A stretch of DNA of 64,000 bases, taken from the NCBI RefSeq assembly GCF_013114545.1, contig NZ_VTXI01000008.1, positions 1 through 64,000 on the forward strand. Direction: 5' to 3'. Made by a program: the position numbers and the translations under genes. The stretch's first letter is position 1. The number at the start of each line of letters is the position of its first letter. Positions 36,015 to 44,263 of this stretch are shown piece after piece. Origin of the DNA: Vibrio sp. RE86 (GTDB taxonomy: Bacteria > Pseudomonadota > Gammaproteobacteria > Enterobacterales > Vibrionaceae). The notes beneath the pieces were generated by a model. It ran no database searches, was not told the origin of the DNA, and saw nothing but the letters and a program-made list of their open reading frames with translations.

Positions 36015-38561
36015 ATGGACGCACACAAGCTAGAAAATTCTAGTTCATTTTTCTCGTTACGAGTAAAACTAGTATTAGCAATTTTTGCTGTACTACTGTT
36101 TTCTAATGGCCTGAATAGCACGCTCAATTACTTAAATTTTGATAAAAGGCTCACCCAAACCAGCGATTCAACGTATCACGTCGTTTTAAGTGAAACAGAC
36201 AGTGATATTAAACAAGCGATGAGTTTGGGTTTACCTCTTTCCTCCATTACCAACATACAGGCTTTATTGGAAAGGCGCCTTGCCTTGGTTAACGGCATCA
36301 GTCGCATGCAAGTTTTGGATAAAAACGGCGAAGTTCTTTATCTTGCAGGCGAAGCAGCGCAGTCTGAGCGTATGATCAGCGCAAACATCAGTAATACATT
36401 CGGCCAGAATGAGGGTGTGGTAGAGCTCTACTACTCAACCGTTTATCTTGATGAAATCAAATCAGCCCTTTTAACGCAGCAACTGCTCGATACCATTTTA
36501 TGGGTATTAGTAGGCTCTTGTATTGGCTACTTTGCACTGAACCTTGGATTGGACTTCTTACTTAAGAAGATCAACGCAACCAAAGCGGTTCTAGAAAAAG
36601 AACACGAATCTGAACATGCATTGATTGAGGCCGCGAATACCGCCTTTTTCACATCTCATGCAAAAAACCGTTGGGAGCAATTTAGAGATCACTATTTCCC
36701 ATTCCTAATTATCTCCCTAGCAATTGGGTTGACTGTCGCCTCCAACATCGGTAGTTCGTATCAAGCTCTCGATAAGTTTTCTCAAACGTATCAGACTCAA
36801 CTAGAGCAAAAGTCACACGTTATTGGTGATACCCTAACTAGCATGATCCAACGTTTGTTGGAGCAAGGGGTGCCGCTTGACCGACTAAACGGGCTCGAAC
36901 AAGAGTTTTCTGCCTACATCGAGCAGCATCCTGAATTGTTGTCTATTCAGTTGCAGCAACAAAGTGAAGACTTGTATCACTACCCTCAGGTACTGCATGC
37001 GTCTGATCATGCGACTTCCGCTTTCCACACCATCGATGCGTCGGCTCATATCAAGCTTGCTATGTCTACCGACACAAACATTATTCCGCAGCTGATTGAA
37101 GACAGTTTGATGGACATGGTAACGGTGCTTATTGCGTCGGCACTCATCGTGATTGAAATCATCTTGTTTGCATGTAACTTCATGATTATCAAGCCTTGGC
37201 ATCAAATCAAACAGTTACTCAGAAGTGCGCAGCAAGGCGGCGCTAAATGGGTTTCTGAGGTTTCATCGCGCGATGAGTTTGGCCGAGTCATTAGTCGTCT
37301 CAATGCCATTACTCAGCGAATGCACCCAGATGAAAAACTTGAAGTGAAAAGTGCGCAAGACTACCGTTTCATTCGACTGCCCCTATTCATGCTTGTGTTT
37401 GCGGAAGCAGCTTCACTCGCTTTCTTTCCAAATTTTGTCGCAAGCCTTGAGCACTCACAAACGTGGATCCCTGACGATCTGATCATGAGCTTGCCTATCT
37501 CCCTATTCATGTTCTGTTGGGCGATTTCTTTGCCTTTCGCTGGATACTGGTCAGATAAAGTTGGGCGCCGTAAGTCTTTAGTTGTTGGTGGGCTAATTAC
37601 CGCTTCGGGCCTAGCATTAACTGCTTTATGTCAGACACTTGAATTACTTCTTATTGTTCGAGCTTACACCGCCGTCGGCTATGGTATCGTCTTTATTTCA
37701 GCCCAAGGGTACATTACCGACACAACGACAACCAAAAACCGCACTAAAGGCATGTCAACGTTCTTGTCTTCGTTCTTTGCCGGCTCACTTTGCGGAGCTG
37801 CGATTGGTGGAATTTTAGCGGATAAACTTGGCTACAGTGTAACCTTCTTACTGGCCGCTGTGCTTGCTGTCGTCAGTGTACTGTTCGTCATCACCTTCTT
37901 TAGTCACGGCGGTTCAAATGCTCAAAGCAAACCCGTTAGCTTCAATGACTTTAAGGTTCTACTGAGTAACAAATATTTCGCGATCATCACATTCTTAAGC
38001 GCGATCCCTTCCAAGGTTGTCCTGACTGGTTTCCTTTACTACTTGTGTCCAGTCTATTTGCAGTCTCTTGGGGAAAGTAGCGCTGTGTCAGGTCGCGTAT
38101 TGATGAGCTACGGGCTCGCTGTCATCATAATCTCACCACTAAGTGCACTGCTGGTTGACCGTTGGGATAACAAGATTAAGTTCATTGTATGTGGTGGCTT
38201 GCTGTCGGCACTCGCGCTTGTCAACATCATGGCATTCCCAGGCACAGTGGGGCTATTGCTTATCGTAATTATGATCGGTATTGCTCACGGTATTAGCGTG
38301 TCACCTCAAATACCACTAGTGATGGATTTACTTGCCAACGAAGGCATAGACAAAGGAAAAACCATTGGCATTTTCCGCCTCACAGAACGTATCGGTAACA
38401 TCACGGGCCCTATTCTAGCGGGCCTGTGCTTGAGCTTCTTAGGATACCAGGAAACCATTGTCCTATTTGGTATCACCCTCTTCATTAGCTCAGCGGTTTT
38501 AATCGGATTTTATGCACTGTTCACGAAACGTGATCGACAACACCTGGAGGTAGCAAAGTGA
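36015..38561 (+). CDS. Double-sensor/HAMP/MFS fusion membrane protein in the T6SS operon
   Basis: 848 residues from the ATG at 36015 (AAGGAAG upstream). A GTG at 35988 was rejected. Order: TM (about 16-38), first periplasmic module (about 40-150), TM (about 155-178), cytoplasmic linker, TM (about 228-250), second periplasmic module (about 255-370), TM (about 370-395), HAMP-like segment with SSRDEFGRVISRLN (about 400-440), then a twelve-helix major facilitator domain. The MFS part has motif A FAGYWSDKVGRRKSL and a second-half LLVDRWDNK. Both periplasmic modules contain a related helix pattern with GLPL/GVPL, suggesting duplication. No kinase, GGDEF or methyl-accepting domain is present. It lies between tssH and two solute-binding proteins and overlaps the next gene by 4 bases. 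The function is unknown; a ligand-gated transporter or sensor for T6SS control is an inference. Confidence 0.88.
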   Translation: MDAHKLENSSSFFSLRVKLVLAIFAVLLFSNGLNSTLNYLNFDKRLTQTSDSTYHVVLSETDSDIKQAMSLGLPLSSITNIQALLERRLALVNGISRMQVLDKNGEVLYLAGEAAQSERMISANISNTFGQNEGVVELYYSTVYLDEIKSALLTQQLLDTILWVLVGSCIGYFALNLGLDFLLKKINATKAVLEKEHESEHALIEAANTAFFTSHAKNRWEQFRDHYFPFLIISLAIGLTVASNIGSSYQALDKFSQTYQTQLEQKSHVIGDTLTSMIQRLLEQGVPLDRLNGLEQEFSAYIEQHPELLSIQLQQQSEDLYHYPQVLHASDHATSAFHTIDASAHIKLAMSTDTNIIPQLIEDSLMDMVTVLIASALIVIEIILFACNFMIIKPWHQIKQLLRSAQQGGAKWVSEVSSRDEFGRVISRLNAITQRMHPDEKLEVKSAQDYRFIRLPLFMLVFAEAASLAFFPNFVASLEHSQTWIPDDLIMSLPISLFMFCWAISLPFAGYWSDKVGRRKSLVVGGLITASGLALTALCQTLELLLIVRAYTAVGYGIVFISAQGYITDTTTTKNRTKGMSTFLSSFFAGSLCGAAIGGILADKLGYSVTFLLAAVLAVVSVLFVITFFSHGGSNAQSKPVSFNDFKVLLSNKYFAIITFLSAIPSKVVLTGFLYYLCPVYLQSLGESSAVSGRVLMSYGLAVIIISPLSALLVDRWDNKIKFIVCGGLLSALALVNIMAFPGTVGLLLIVIMIGIAHGISVSPQIPLVMDLLANEGIDKGKTIGIFRLTERIGNITGPILAGLCLSFLGYQETIVLFGITLFISSAVLIGFYALFTKRDRQHLEVAK

Positions 38562-39553
38562 AAATTAAACTACTGATTTTACTTGTACTGATTGCTCCCT
38601 TCTCGTTGCCTAGCTATGCCAGCGAACCAGCAACGAAAAGAATCGTAATGCTGTTGTGGCGCGGCGTGACAGATGCCGAGCAAGGCTTTATGGATTATAT
38701 GTCTAGCCAAATGAATGTCGATTACACCCTATTAGACGCAGGGCGAGATCGTGCTGTTTTGGCGAAATATGTCAATCAAATAGAAGATTACAACGCCGAT
38801 TTAATCTACACATTTGGCACAACAACGACCCTAAGCCTATTAGGCACGGAAAACGAACCAAGTCACTTTAGACAAACGAGCGACATTCCGGTGGTATTCA
38901 GTATTGTGACCGATCCCGTTGGTTCGAAGATCGTCACAAGTGAAACGGAATCAAAACGTAACTTCACTGGCGTCAGTCACATCGTTCCTCACCAAGTGCA
39001 GTTCAACGCGATTCAAAAGCTACCTAATGTTGAGACTATGGGCATCGTCTTTAACCCGTTAGAGAACAACGCCGTTATCACCGCGAGAAAGATACAGATG
39101 CTTTCCGCTAAGTTTGGGATGGACGTTTATCTTTACCCTCTAAGAACCAAAGACAGCAAGCCAGATCCAGACTCACTTCCAAAAGTCATCGAAACAATGG
39201 TTGAAGATGGGGTTCAGCTCGCATACTTGCCACCAGATTCGTACATTATTAGTCAAGGTAAGGGCATTGTTGATAGCTTACATGACAAAGGCATTGCAAC
39301 GTTTTCAGCGACAGAATCACCGATTCGCAAACACAACGCTTTGTTTGGCATCGTGAGTCGTTATTACAACGTCGGGGAGTTTGCAGCGCACAAAGCAGAG
39401 CAAATTCTAAATAAAAAGAGTACGCCTCAAGAGTTACCCATTGAGCCTTTAAGCCAATATTCGTACATAGTGAATGTTGGTGCAGCTCAAGAATTAGATT
39501 ACTACCCGCCCGTTTCCGTTTTAAAAATTTCCGAGCTTATTGGGGGAAATTAA
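38558..39553 (+). CDS. ABC-type substrate-binding protein (TrpX/PF04392-like)
   Basis: 331 residues, GTG start overlapping the previous stop, GGAGG upstream. Signal peptide ends near SYASEP. Two-lobed type I binding protein: LIYTFGTTTTLSLLG, IPVVFSIVTDPVGSKIV, NFTGVSHIVP, and a second lobe with LAYLPPDSYIISQGKGIVDSL and FGIVSRYYNVGEFAAHKAEQIL. The family normally delivers aromatic amino acids or similar to an ABC importer, but no ABC permease or ATPase is nearby. It may therefore present a ligand to the sensor-MFS protein. There is no lipobox, so it is soluble in the periplasm. Confidence 0.88.
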   Translation: MKIKLLILLVLIAPFSLPSYASEPATKRIVMLLWRGVTDAEQGFMDYMSSQMNVDYTLLDAGRDRAVLAKYVNQIEDYNADLIYTFGTTTTLSLLGTENEPSHFRQTSDIPVVFSIVTDPVGSKIVTSETESKRNFTGVSHIVPHQVQFNAIQKLPNVETMGIVFNPLENNAVITARKIQMLSAKFGMDVYLYPLRTKDSKPDPDSLPKVIETMVEDGVQLAYLPPDSYIISQGKGIVDSLHDKGIATFSATESPIRKHNALFGIVSRYYNVGEFAAHKAEQILNKKSTPQELPIEPLSQYSYIVNVGAAQELDYYPPVSVLKISELIGGN

Positions 39554-40275
39554 TGGTCAGAATGATTCCAGTTTTTACTTTCTGCCTTTTTGTTACACTA
39601 GGTGTTCTACACAGCACCTACGCATTCGCACAAGCTGCAATCGGCCCTTCTCGTTTATTGCTAACCACGCAAGACTGGGCACCCTATCAAGAATACAAAC
39701 ACGGCCAGATGCAAGGACTTGCTCTCGATCGCGTTAAATGCGCCCTAGGAAAAATGGGACAGCCATATCAATTAACCATGACGACTTGGTCAGACGCACA
39801 GTTGAGAGTGCACAGTGGCACCCAGCATGGTTTTTTTGTCGCGACTCAAACCGCAGAGCGAGACGATTACGCCACCCTATCCGCCCCTATCGCACAACAA
39901 GAGTTAGTATGGTATTTCGGACCTGGTGTAGAGCCTAAGATAGACGAGTTGTCAAAATTAAACCTCAAGTTCTCTGCCAAATTTGGGTCGAATAAGTGGT
40001 TTTGGTTAAAACGCAACGGGTACAATGTAGTCAAACAGCCACGAGATGCTAAAGTATTACTAAGGCTTTTAAAACAAAGGGAAATTGACATCGCCTTGGA
40101 AGATAAACTTGTGTTTGAGGGTGAGCTAAAGGAAGCTGAGTTACCCGACGACTTTTTCCAATTTCAGACCCTAGATTCTCAACCTATGGGAGTCTATTTC
40201 TCGAATCGTTTCCTAAACAAGTATTCCGGTTTCTTAGCTGCATTCAATGTAGCTGTTTCAAAATGTGAGAGGTAA
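39553..40275 (+). CDS. Small periplasmic solute-binding protein (SBP_bac_3-like)
   Basis: 240 residues; ATG overlaps the previous stop by one base. Signal peptide to about residue 27 (YAFAQA). Mature part begins with LLLTTQDWAPYQEYKHGQMQGLALDRVKCALGKMG, the pattern of amino-acid-type binding proteins, followed by GFFVATQTAERDDYATLSAPI. C-terminal lobe is short. A lone pair of cysteines (CALG, KCER) could form a disulfide. Third gene of the sensory insert in the T6SS operon; ligand unknown. Confidence 0.85.
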   Translation: MVRMIPVFTFCLFVTLGVLHSTYAFAQAAIGPSRLLLTTQDWAPYQEYKHGQMQGLALDRVKCALGKMGQPYQLTMTTWSDAQLRVHSGTQHGFFVATQTAERDDYATLSAPIAQQELVWYFGPGVEPKIDELSKLNLKFSAKFGSNKWFWLKRNGYNVVKQPRDAKVLLRLLKQREIDIALEDKLVFEGELKEAELPDDFFQFQTLDSQPMGVYFSNRFLNKYSGFLAAFNVAVSKCER

Positions 40276-40278
40276 CTA

Positions 40279-41223
40279 GTGGCTATCAGTATTCACTTGA
40301 TTTCTGTACCCACTGAAGAGGTCGTAACCTCTAGAGTTGTGTATCTTCCTGAAACAGGCGGCACTCTTGGTCGTGCACCTGCCTGTGATATTTGCTTACC
40401 AGACCAAAGTAAACGTATTTCGCGCACTCATGGCGAAATACGTTTAACCGAGCGCGGGTATATGTTGATCAATCGTGGTCAAAACAGTGCGCTCCTAAAC
40501 GATAAACCTCTTGTTCGCGATAAAGAGTACCCACTTAATGATGGGGATATTATCAAAGTAGAGAATTACACCATGCTTGCTTCAACGTTGGTTGCGACAA
40601 GCTCACAGGCTCCCTCTACCGTTGAAGATGATCTCTTTTCTCAGCCTTTTGAGTTAAACCTAAATGACGATGAGACAGAGTTTCTAGATCAAGATGTCGC
40701 TCCAAAAAAGGTCAATAAAGAGAGTTCGTTTTCACATGAAAATGTACTCAAGGATGACCCATTTGCGTCAGATCCATTTGAAGATATAGATAGCGACAAG
40801 ATTGAGCCACACATTGAGGTGGATGAAGTGCCAGAGAAAACCATCTATGCACATCAGTCTGACTTAGAGTTTTTACCCGTTGACCCAAACAATAACTCAC
40901 AGCTAGAAGCATCAATTCAAAAGCTATTGGTCCAATCAGAGAAGAACCAGCAACTGCTCCAAAACCCAATGCTTCATCATGACGCGCTATTCGATGCGTT
41001 AGAACAGACAGTTGATCAGTTCTTGAACGAGTTTGCACCGCAAGAGCTAGAAAGTCAGTTCAACGAGTACCTCACAGGTGGAGTCTTTAGCAGTAAAGAG
41101 AAGCGCTATTGGAGAATTTATCGCAAACATTTCCAACACAGACAGAAAAATGGCGATTTTCGTCGCCAATTCAAAGCTCTGTTTATGGAAAATATGCAAA
41201 AGCAACGTGAGGAAAGCAGTTGA
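40279..41223 (+). CDS. FHA-domain T6SS regulator (TagH/Fha-like)
   Basis: 314 residues, GTG start with GAGAGG upstream. N-terminal FHA domain (about 20-105) with GGTLGRAPACDICLPDQSKRISRTHGEI and LINRGQNSALLND, which binds phosphothreonine. An acidic linker (about 110-200) follows, then the C-terminal TagH-type helical domain (about 235-310; FLNEFAPQELESQFNEYL, KEKRYWRIYRKHFQHRQKNGDFRRQF). In other T6SSs Fha is phosphorylated by a PpkA kinase to trigger assembly. A kinase gene closes this operon. Overlaps tssJ by one base. Confidence 0.94.
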   Translation: MAISIHLISVPTEEVVTSRVVYLPETGGTLGRAPACDICLPDQSKRISRTHGEIRLTERGYMLINRGQNSALLNDKPLVRDKEYPLNDGDIIKVENYTMLASTLVATSSQAPSTVEDDLFSQPFELNLNDDETEFLDQDVAPKKVNKESSFSHENVLKDDPFASDPFEDIDSDKIEPHIEVDEVPEKTIYAHQSDLEFLPVDPNNNSQLEASIQKLLVQSEKNQQLLQNPMLHHDALFDALEQTVDQFLNEFAPQELESQFNEYLTGGVFSSKEKRYWRIYRKHFQHRQKNGDFRRQFKALFMENMQKQREESS

Positions 41224-41705
41224 TGAGAACGTGGTGTTTAGCAGCAGCGCTCTTTTTGGCTGGGTGTTCTTCAGATCCAACTCCTGTTGTTTCTCAATAC
41301 AATTTACATATTAAGACCGACCCGTTAATGAATCCTTCTGACGCTAACGAGGCAAACCCCGTAGTTGTCAGATTGTATCAATTAACGGATGCACAGATGT
41401 TCAAACAACTACCATTCATCGATCTATACACCGATGACGTGCAGTTACTCAGTGCCAATTTAGTATCAAAACAGATCTTACCGGTTGTGTTGCCAAACAC
41501 AGAGATAGATCAAGTTCTAGACATCAACGCCACGACCCAATATGTCGCTGTGCTCGTTGAGTTTGTCGATTATCAAAACAGTGAGTCAAAAGCGTTTTCG
41601 ACCCTACCCATCGAAGAAAACCAGTTTTTGCAACTCAATATACAAGGGGCGAACGCCTCACTAAGCATTGTTACGCCAGATTCAGCCTGGTGGGAATTAT
41701 TTTAG
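41223..41705 (+). CDS. tssJ: T6SS outer-membrane lipoprotein TssJ
   Basis: 160 residues from ATG 41223 (stop-start TGATG with the FHA gene); a TTG one codon earlier is less likely. Signal with lipobox LAGC (Cys about residue 15). The core VVVRLYQLTDAQMFKQLPFIDLYTDD is characteristic of TssJ, a transthyretin-like fold that anchors TssM to the outer membrane. Confidence 0.95.
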   Translation: MRTWCLAAALFLAGCSSDPTPVVSQYNLHIKTDPLMNPSDANEANPVVVRLYQLTDAQMFKQLPFIDLYTDDVQLLSANLVSKQILPVVLPNTEIDQVLDINATTQYVAVLVEFVDYQNSESKAFSTLPIEENQFLQLNIQGANASLSIVTPDSAWWELF

Positions 41706-41725
41706 TCAGTAGATAGGGACATAAT

Positions 41726-43057
41726 GTGGACGCATTTAAAAAAGTAGTATGGCAAGAAGGCATGTTTATCGCCCCACAGCATTTTCAGCAGCAAGATCGA
41801 TATGTGCAAAACTATGTTCGCCAAAATATCGAGACGTTGGCTGGGTATTCCCCATTTTATGGTGTGACTGAACTGACTTTGAACCACGAACTACTCAAAA
41901 TTGGTAAGCTCTCTGTGACAAGTGCTGCGGGAGTATTCCCTGACGGTACACACTTCGAAATGAACCACGAAGTAGCCAGAGACATCCCACAAGGCAGTAT
42001 TGAAACCGTTGTTTACCTTGCACTTCCAATCTCATTGCAAGGCAACAACGACTATGGACAAGAGCAGTCCGATCAAGGCCGCTACTTAACTTCAACGGTC
42101 AATGTCTTCGATACTTCGACGTCAGAGAATGCGAGTGTCGAAATCGATATCGCTCATCTCAATATTTCTCTCAAATTACAGGGTGAAGACACATCTGGAT
42201 TTACCCTACTCCCAATTGCTAAAGTACTTGAATGCACAGAGTCTGGCGAGATCATGCTCGATCGTGCATTCATACCAGCATGTCTACATTACGGCGCATC
42301 GCAACTTCTTGTTGAGCGAATTAAAGAGCTACATGCACTCACCTCGAATCGCGCAACGAGCCTTCTGCAGCGTATCCAAGCTGGCCAAGGTCAAAAAAGC
42401 CCTCAATCTATGATGCAGGATTACCTGTGGCTACAAACGTTGAACACTTGGCTACCGTGGTTTGATTTAACCATTGCGAATCCAAAATTACAGACACATG
42501 ACTTGTATGGTGATCTCCGTCGCTTTGAGGCCCAGGTCATGGCATTAACCCCTGCTATTCCGGAAAGCTGTCAGCCGCTGCAGTACCACAAACTTTATGA
42601 GAGCTTTAACCCGTTGTTCTCTTCACTGCGAAATATGCTTACTTTGGTACAACAAGATTCAGTCCTTGAGTTCCCGTGGGATAGCTCGCTGTTCGAAAAA
42701 CGTAGGCTTCTACGAGCTCTGATAAAGGATACAGCAAGCGTTGCCAACCGACGTTTTGTGTTGGCAGTTAAGTCATCGATAAGCAGCGCTGAATTGAATG
42801 AACTGTTCCCTATTTCAGCTAAGTTGAGTAACAACGCTCGCATCGTTGAAATCGTTCGTAATGGTCTGTCTGGCATCTCATTAACCCCACTGCCAGTCGC
42901 ACCTAGTGAACTAAAGCCAATGCAAGGAATGGCTTACTTCGAAGTAGACACCGCTGATCGTATGTGGCTAGAGATGCTTGAGAACAGAGACGCTGTTGCT
43001 TTGCATGTTGATACTCGTATCTCAGACCTAAACGTAATGTTGTATGCGTTGAGATAA
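41726..43057 (+). CDS. tssK: T6SS baseplate-membrane connector TssK
   Basis: 443 residues; GTG at 41726 gives MDAFKKVVWQEGMFIAPQHFQQQDRY, the standard TssK N-terminus. An overlapping ATG at 41724 is out of frame. Other signatures: TLNTWLPWF, FPWDSSLFEKRRLLRALIKD, and YFEVDTADRMWLEM. It joins baseplate wedges to TssL/TssM. tssL follows after four bases. Confidence 0.96.
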   Translation: MDAFKKVVWQEGMFIAPQHFQQQDRYVQNYVRQNIETLAGYSPFYGVTELTLNHELLKIGKLSVTSAAGVFPDGTHFEMNHEVARDIPQGSIETVVYLALPISLQGNNDYGQEQSDQGRYLTSTVNVFDTSTSENASVEIDIAHLNISLKLQGEDTSGFTLLPIAKVLECTESGEIMLDRAFIPACLHYGASQLLVERIKELHALTSNRATSLLQRIQAGQGQKSPQSMMQDYLWLQTLNTWLPWFDLTIANPKLQTHDLYGDLRRFEAQVMALTPAIPESCQPLQYHKLYESFNPLFSSLRNMLTLVQQDSVLEFPWDSSLFEKRRLLRALIKDTASVANRRFVLAVKSSISSAELNELFPISAKLSNNARIVEIVRNGLSGISLTPLPVAPSELKPMQGMAYFEVDTADRMWLEMLENRDAVALHVDTRISDLNVMLYALR

Positions 43058-43061
43058 CCTT

Positions 43062-44261
43062 ATGAACTATTTGGACGAAGAAACCCTTGTTTGGGACAAC
43101 AACCAATCTGAATTTGTCAGCAAAGACGATTTAGGCAATGAAACGCTCTGGAACCCTGTTGACCCATCAAGAGGTCGTGGCGAGTTCCTTCACTACTTTG
43201 ATAAAGCGGAAAACCAACTATTCAATATCAGTAGTGAACTGTTAGCAATGACGTTAAAAATCCCAACATTGCCAGAACCAGACGATGTCGCAGCGTTACG
43301 CCAGCAATTGGTCGATAGTATTAACGAGATTAAATCGAAAGGCGCAGGGCTTAACTACCCTGTCGCCGTCATTGATAAACTCTGTTTTCTTTACGCCGTC
43401 GTGCTTGATGAACTGATCATCTACAGTGAATGGGGTGAGTCTCGTGGTTGGGAAAACAAAACTCTACTGAGTGAGTTATTCGGTATGAGAAACGGAGGTG
43501 AACTTTTCTTTACGGTTGCCGATAAGGCGTTGCGTCAGCCACAAAAGCTCATCGACCTATTAGAGATCATCTACATCTTTATTAACATTGGTTTCAAAGG
43601 TCAGTATCGTGATGCAGGAAATGACCACCTCAAAACCTTCGGCCATCAGCTTGAACAGGTCGTGAGTCAGTACAGACAGTCTGCTAATATCCACTGCCAT
43701 ACACGAACCAAGTTGCCAAAAATTCGTAAACCGACCAGACGTAAACGCTATTTTGTCACGACGGTGTTTTTTCTGTGCCTTATTGTAACCAGCGTTGCGT
43801 TGACACATTTTTGGTATGACAAAACCCATACTCAGCGTGCGCGTGACTTTTTTAACCTGCCTGACTTTAGCGAACGTTATATTCTCTCCGGTGAGGTGAA
43901 TGATATCATCTTCATCAGTGAAGACTCTGATTTAGAAAATACGCCTAAACGAGCGAGCAAAGTGGAGCTTGTTTCCGCTGCACCGCCGAGCAACCTAGCC
44001 ACAAGTCAATCCAATTGGCTAGTTCAGTTAGCTACATTTGATCAAGCGAAGAACGCAAACAAGTTTATTTCTCAACTGTCTCCGTCAAAGTACCAACCCG
44101 TTGTCGATGAATACAAATCCTATTCACGTGTCATCGTTCACAGCGAATCTTCAGAACAGGCACAAGAAATCAAAAACTGGTACTCCGAGAAAGACCGACT
44201 CAACCCAATCATCGTAAGCAACTTAGCCAGCGATTCTAACAATAATAATGAGGCCCAGTAG
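43062..44261 (+). CDS. tssL: T6SS inner membrane protein TssL with C-terminal SPOR-like domain
   Basis: 399 residues. DotU-type cytoplasmic domain (about 40-215) with VIDKLCFLYAVVLDELIIYSEWGE and LLEIIYIFINIGFKGQYRD, then basic linker, one TM helix (about 227-252). The periplasmic tail ends in a SPOR-like domain (about 318-382; WLVQLATFDQAKNANKFISQL, later SRVIVHSESSEQAQEI). Classical extended TssLs carry an OmpA-type peptidoglycan-binding domain; here SPOR, which binds glycan strands lacking stem peptides, would do the anchoring. Forms the membrane complex with TssM and TssJ. Confidence 0.93.
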   Translation: MNYLDEETLVWDNNQSEFVSKDDLGNETLWNPVDPSRGRGEFLHYFDKAENQLFNISSELLAMTLKIPTLPEPDDVAALRQQLVDSINEIKSKGAGLNYPVAVIDKLCFLYAVVLDELIIYSEWGESRGWENKTLLSELFGMRNGGELFFTVADKALRQPQKLIDLLEIIYIFINIGFKGQYRDAGNDHLKTFGHQLEQVVSQYRQSANIHCHTRTKLPKIRKPTRRKRYFVTTVFFLCLIVTSVALTHFWYDKTHTQRARDFFNLPDFSERYILSGEVNDIIFISEDSDLENTPKRASKVELVSAAPPSNLATSQSNWLVQLATFDQAKNANKFISQLSPSKYQPVVDEYKSYSRVIVHSESSEQAQEIKNWYSEKDRLNPIIVSNLASDSNNNNEAQ

Positions 44262-44263
44262 CG

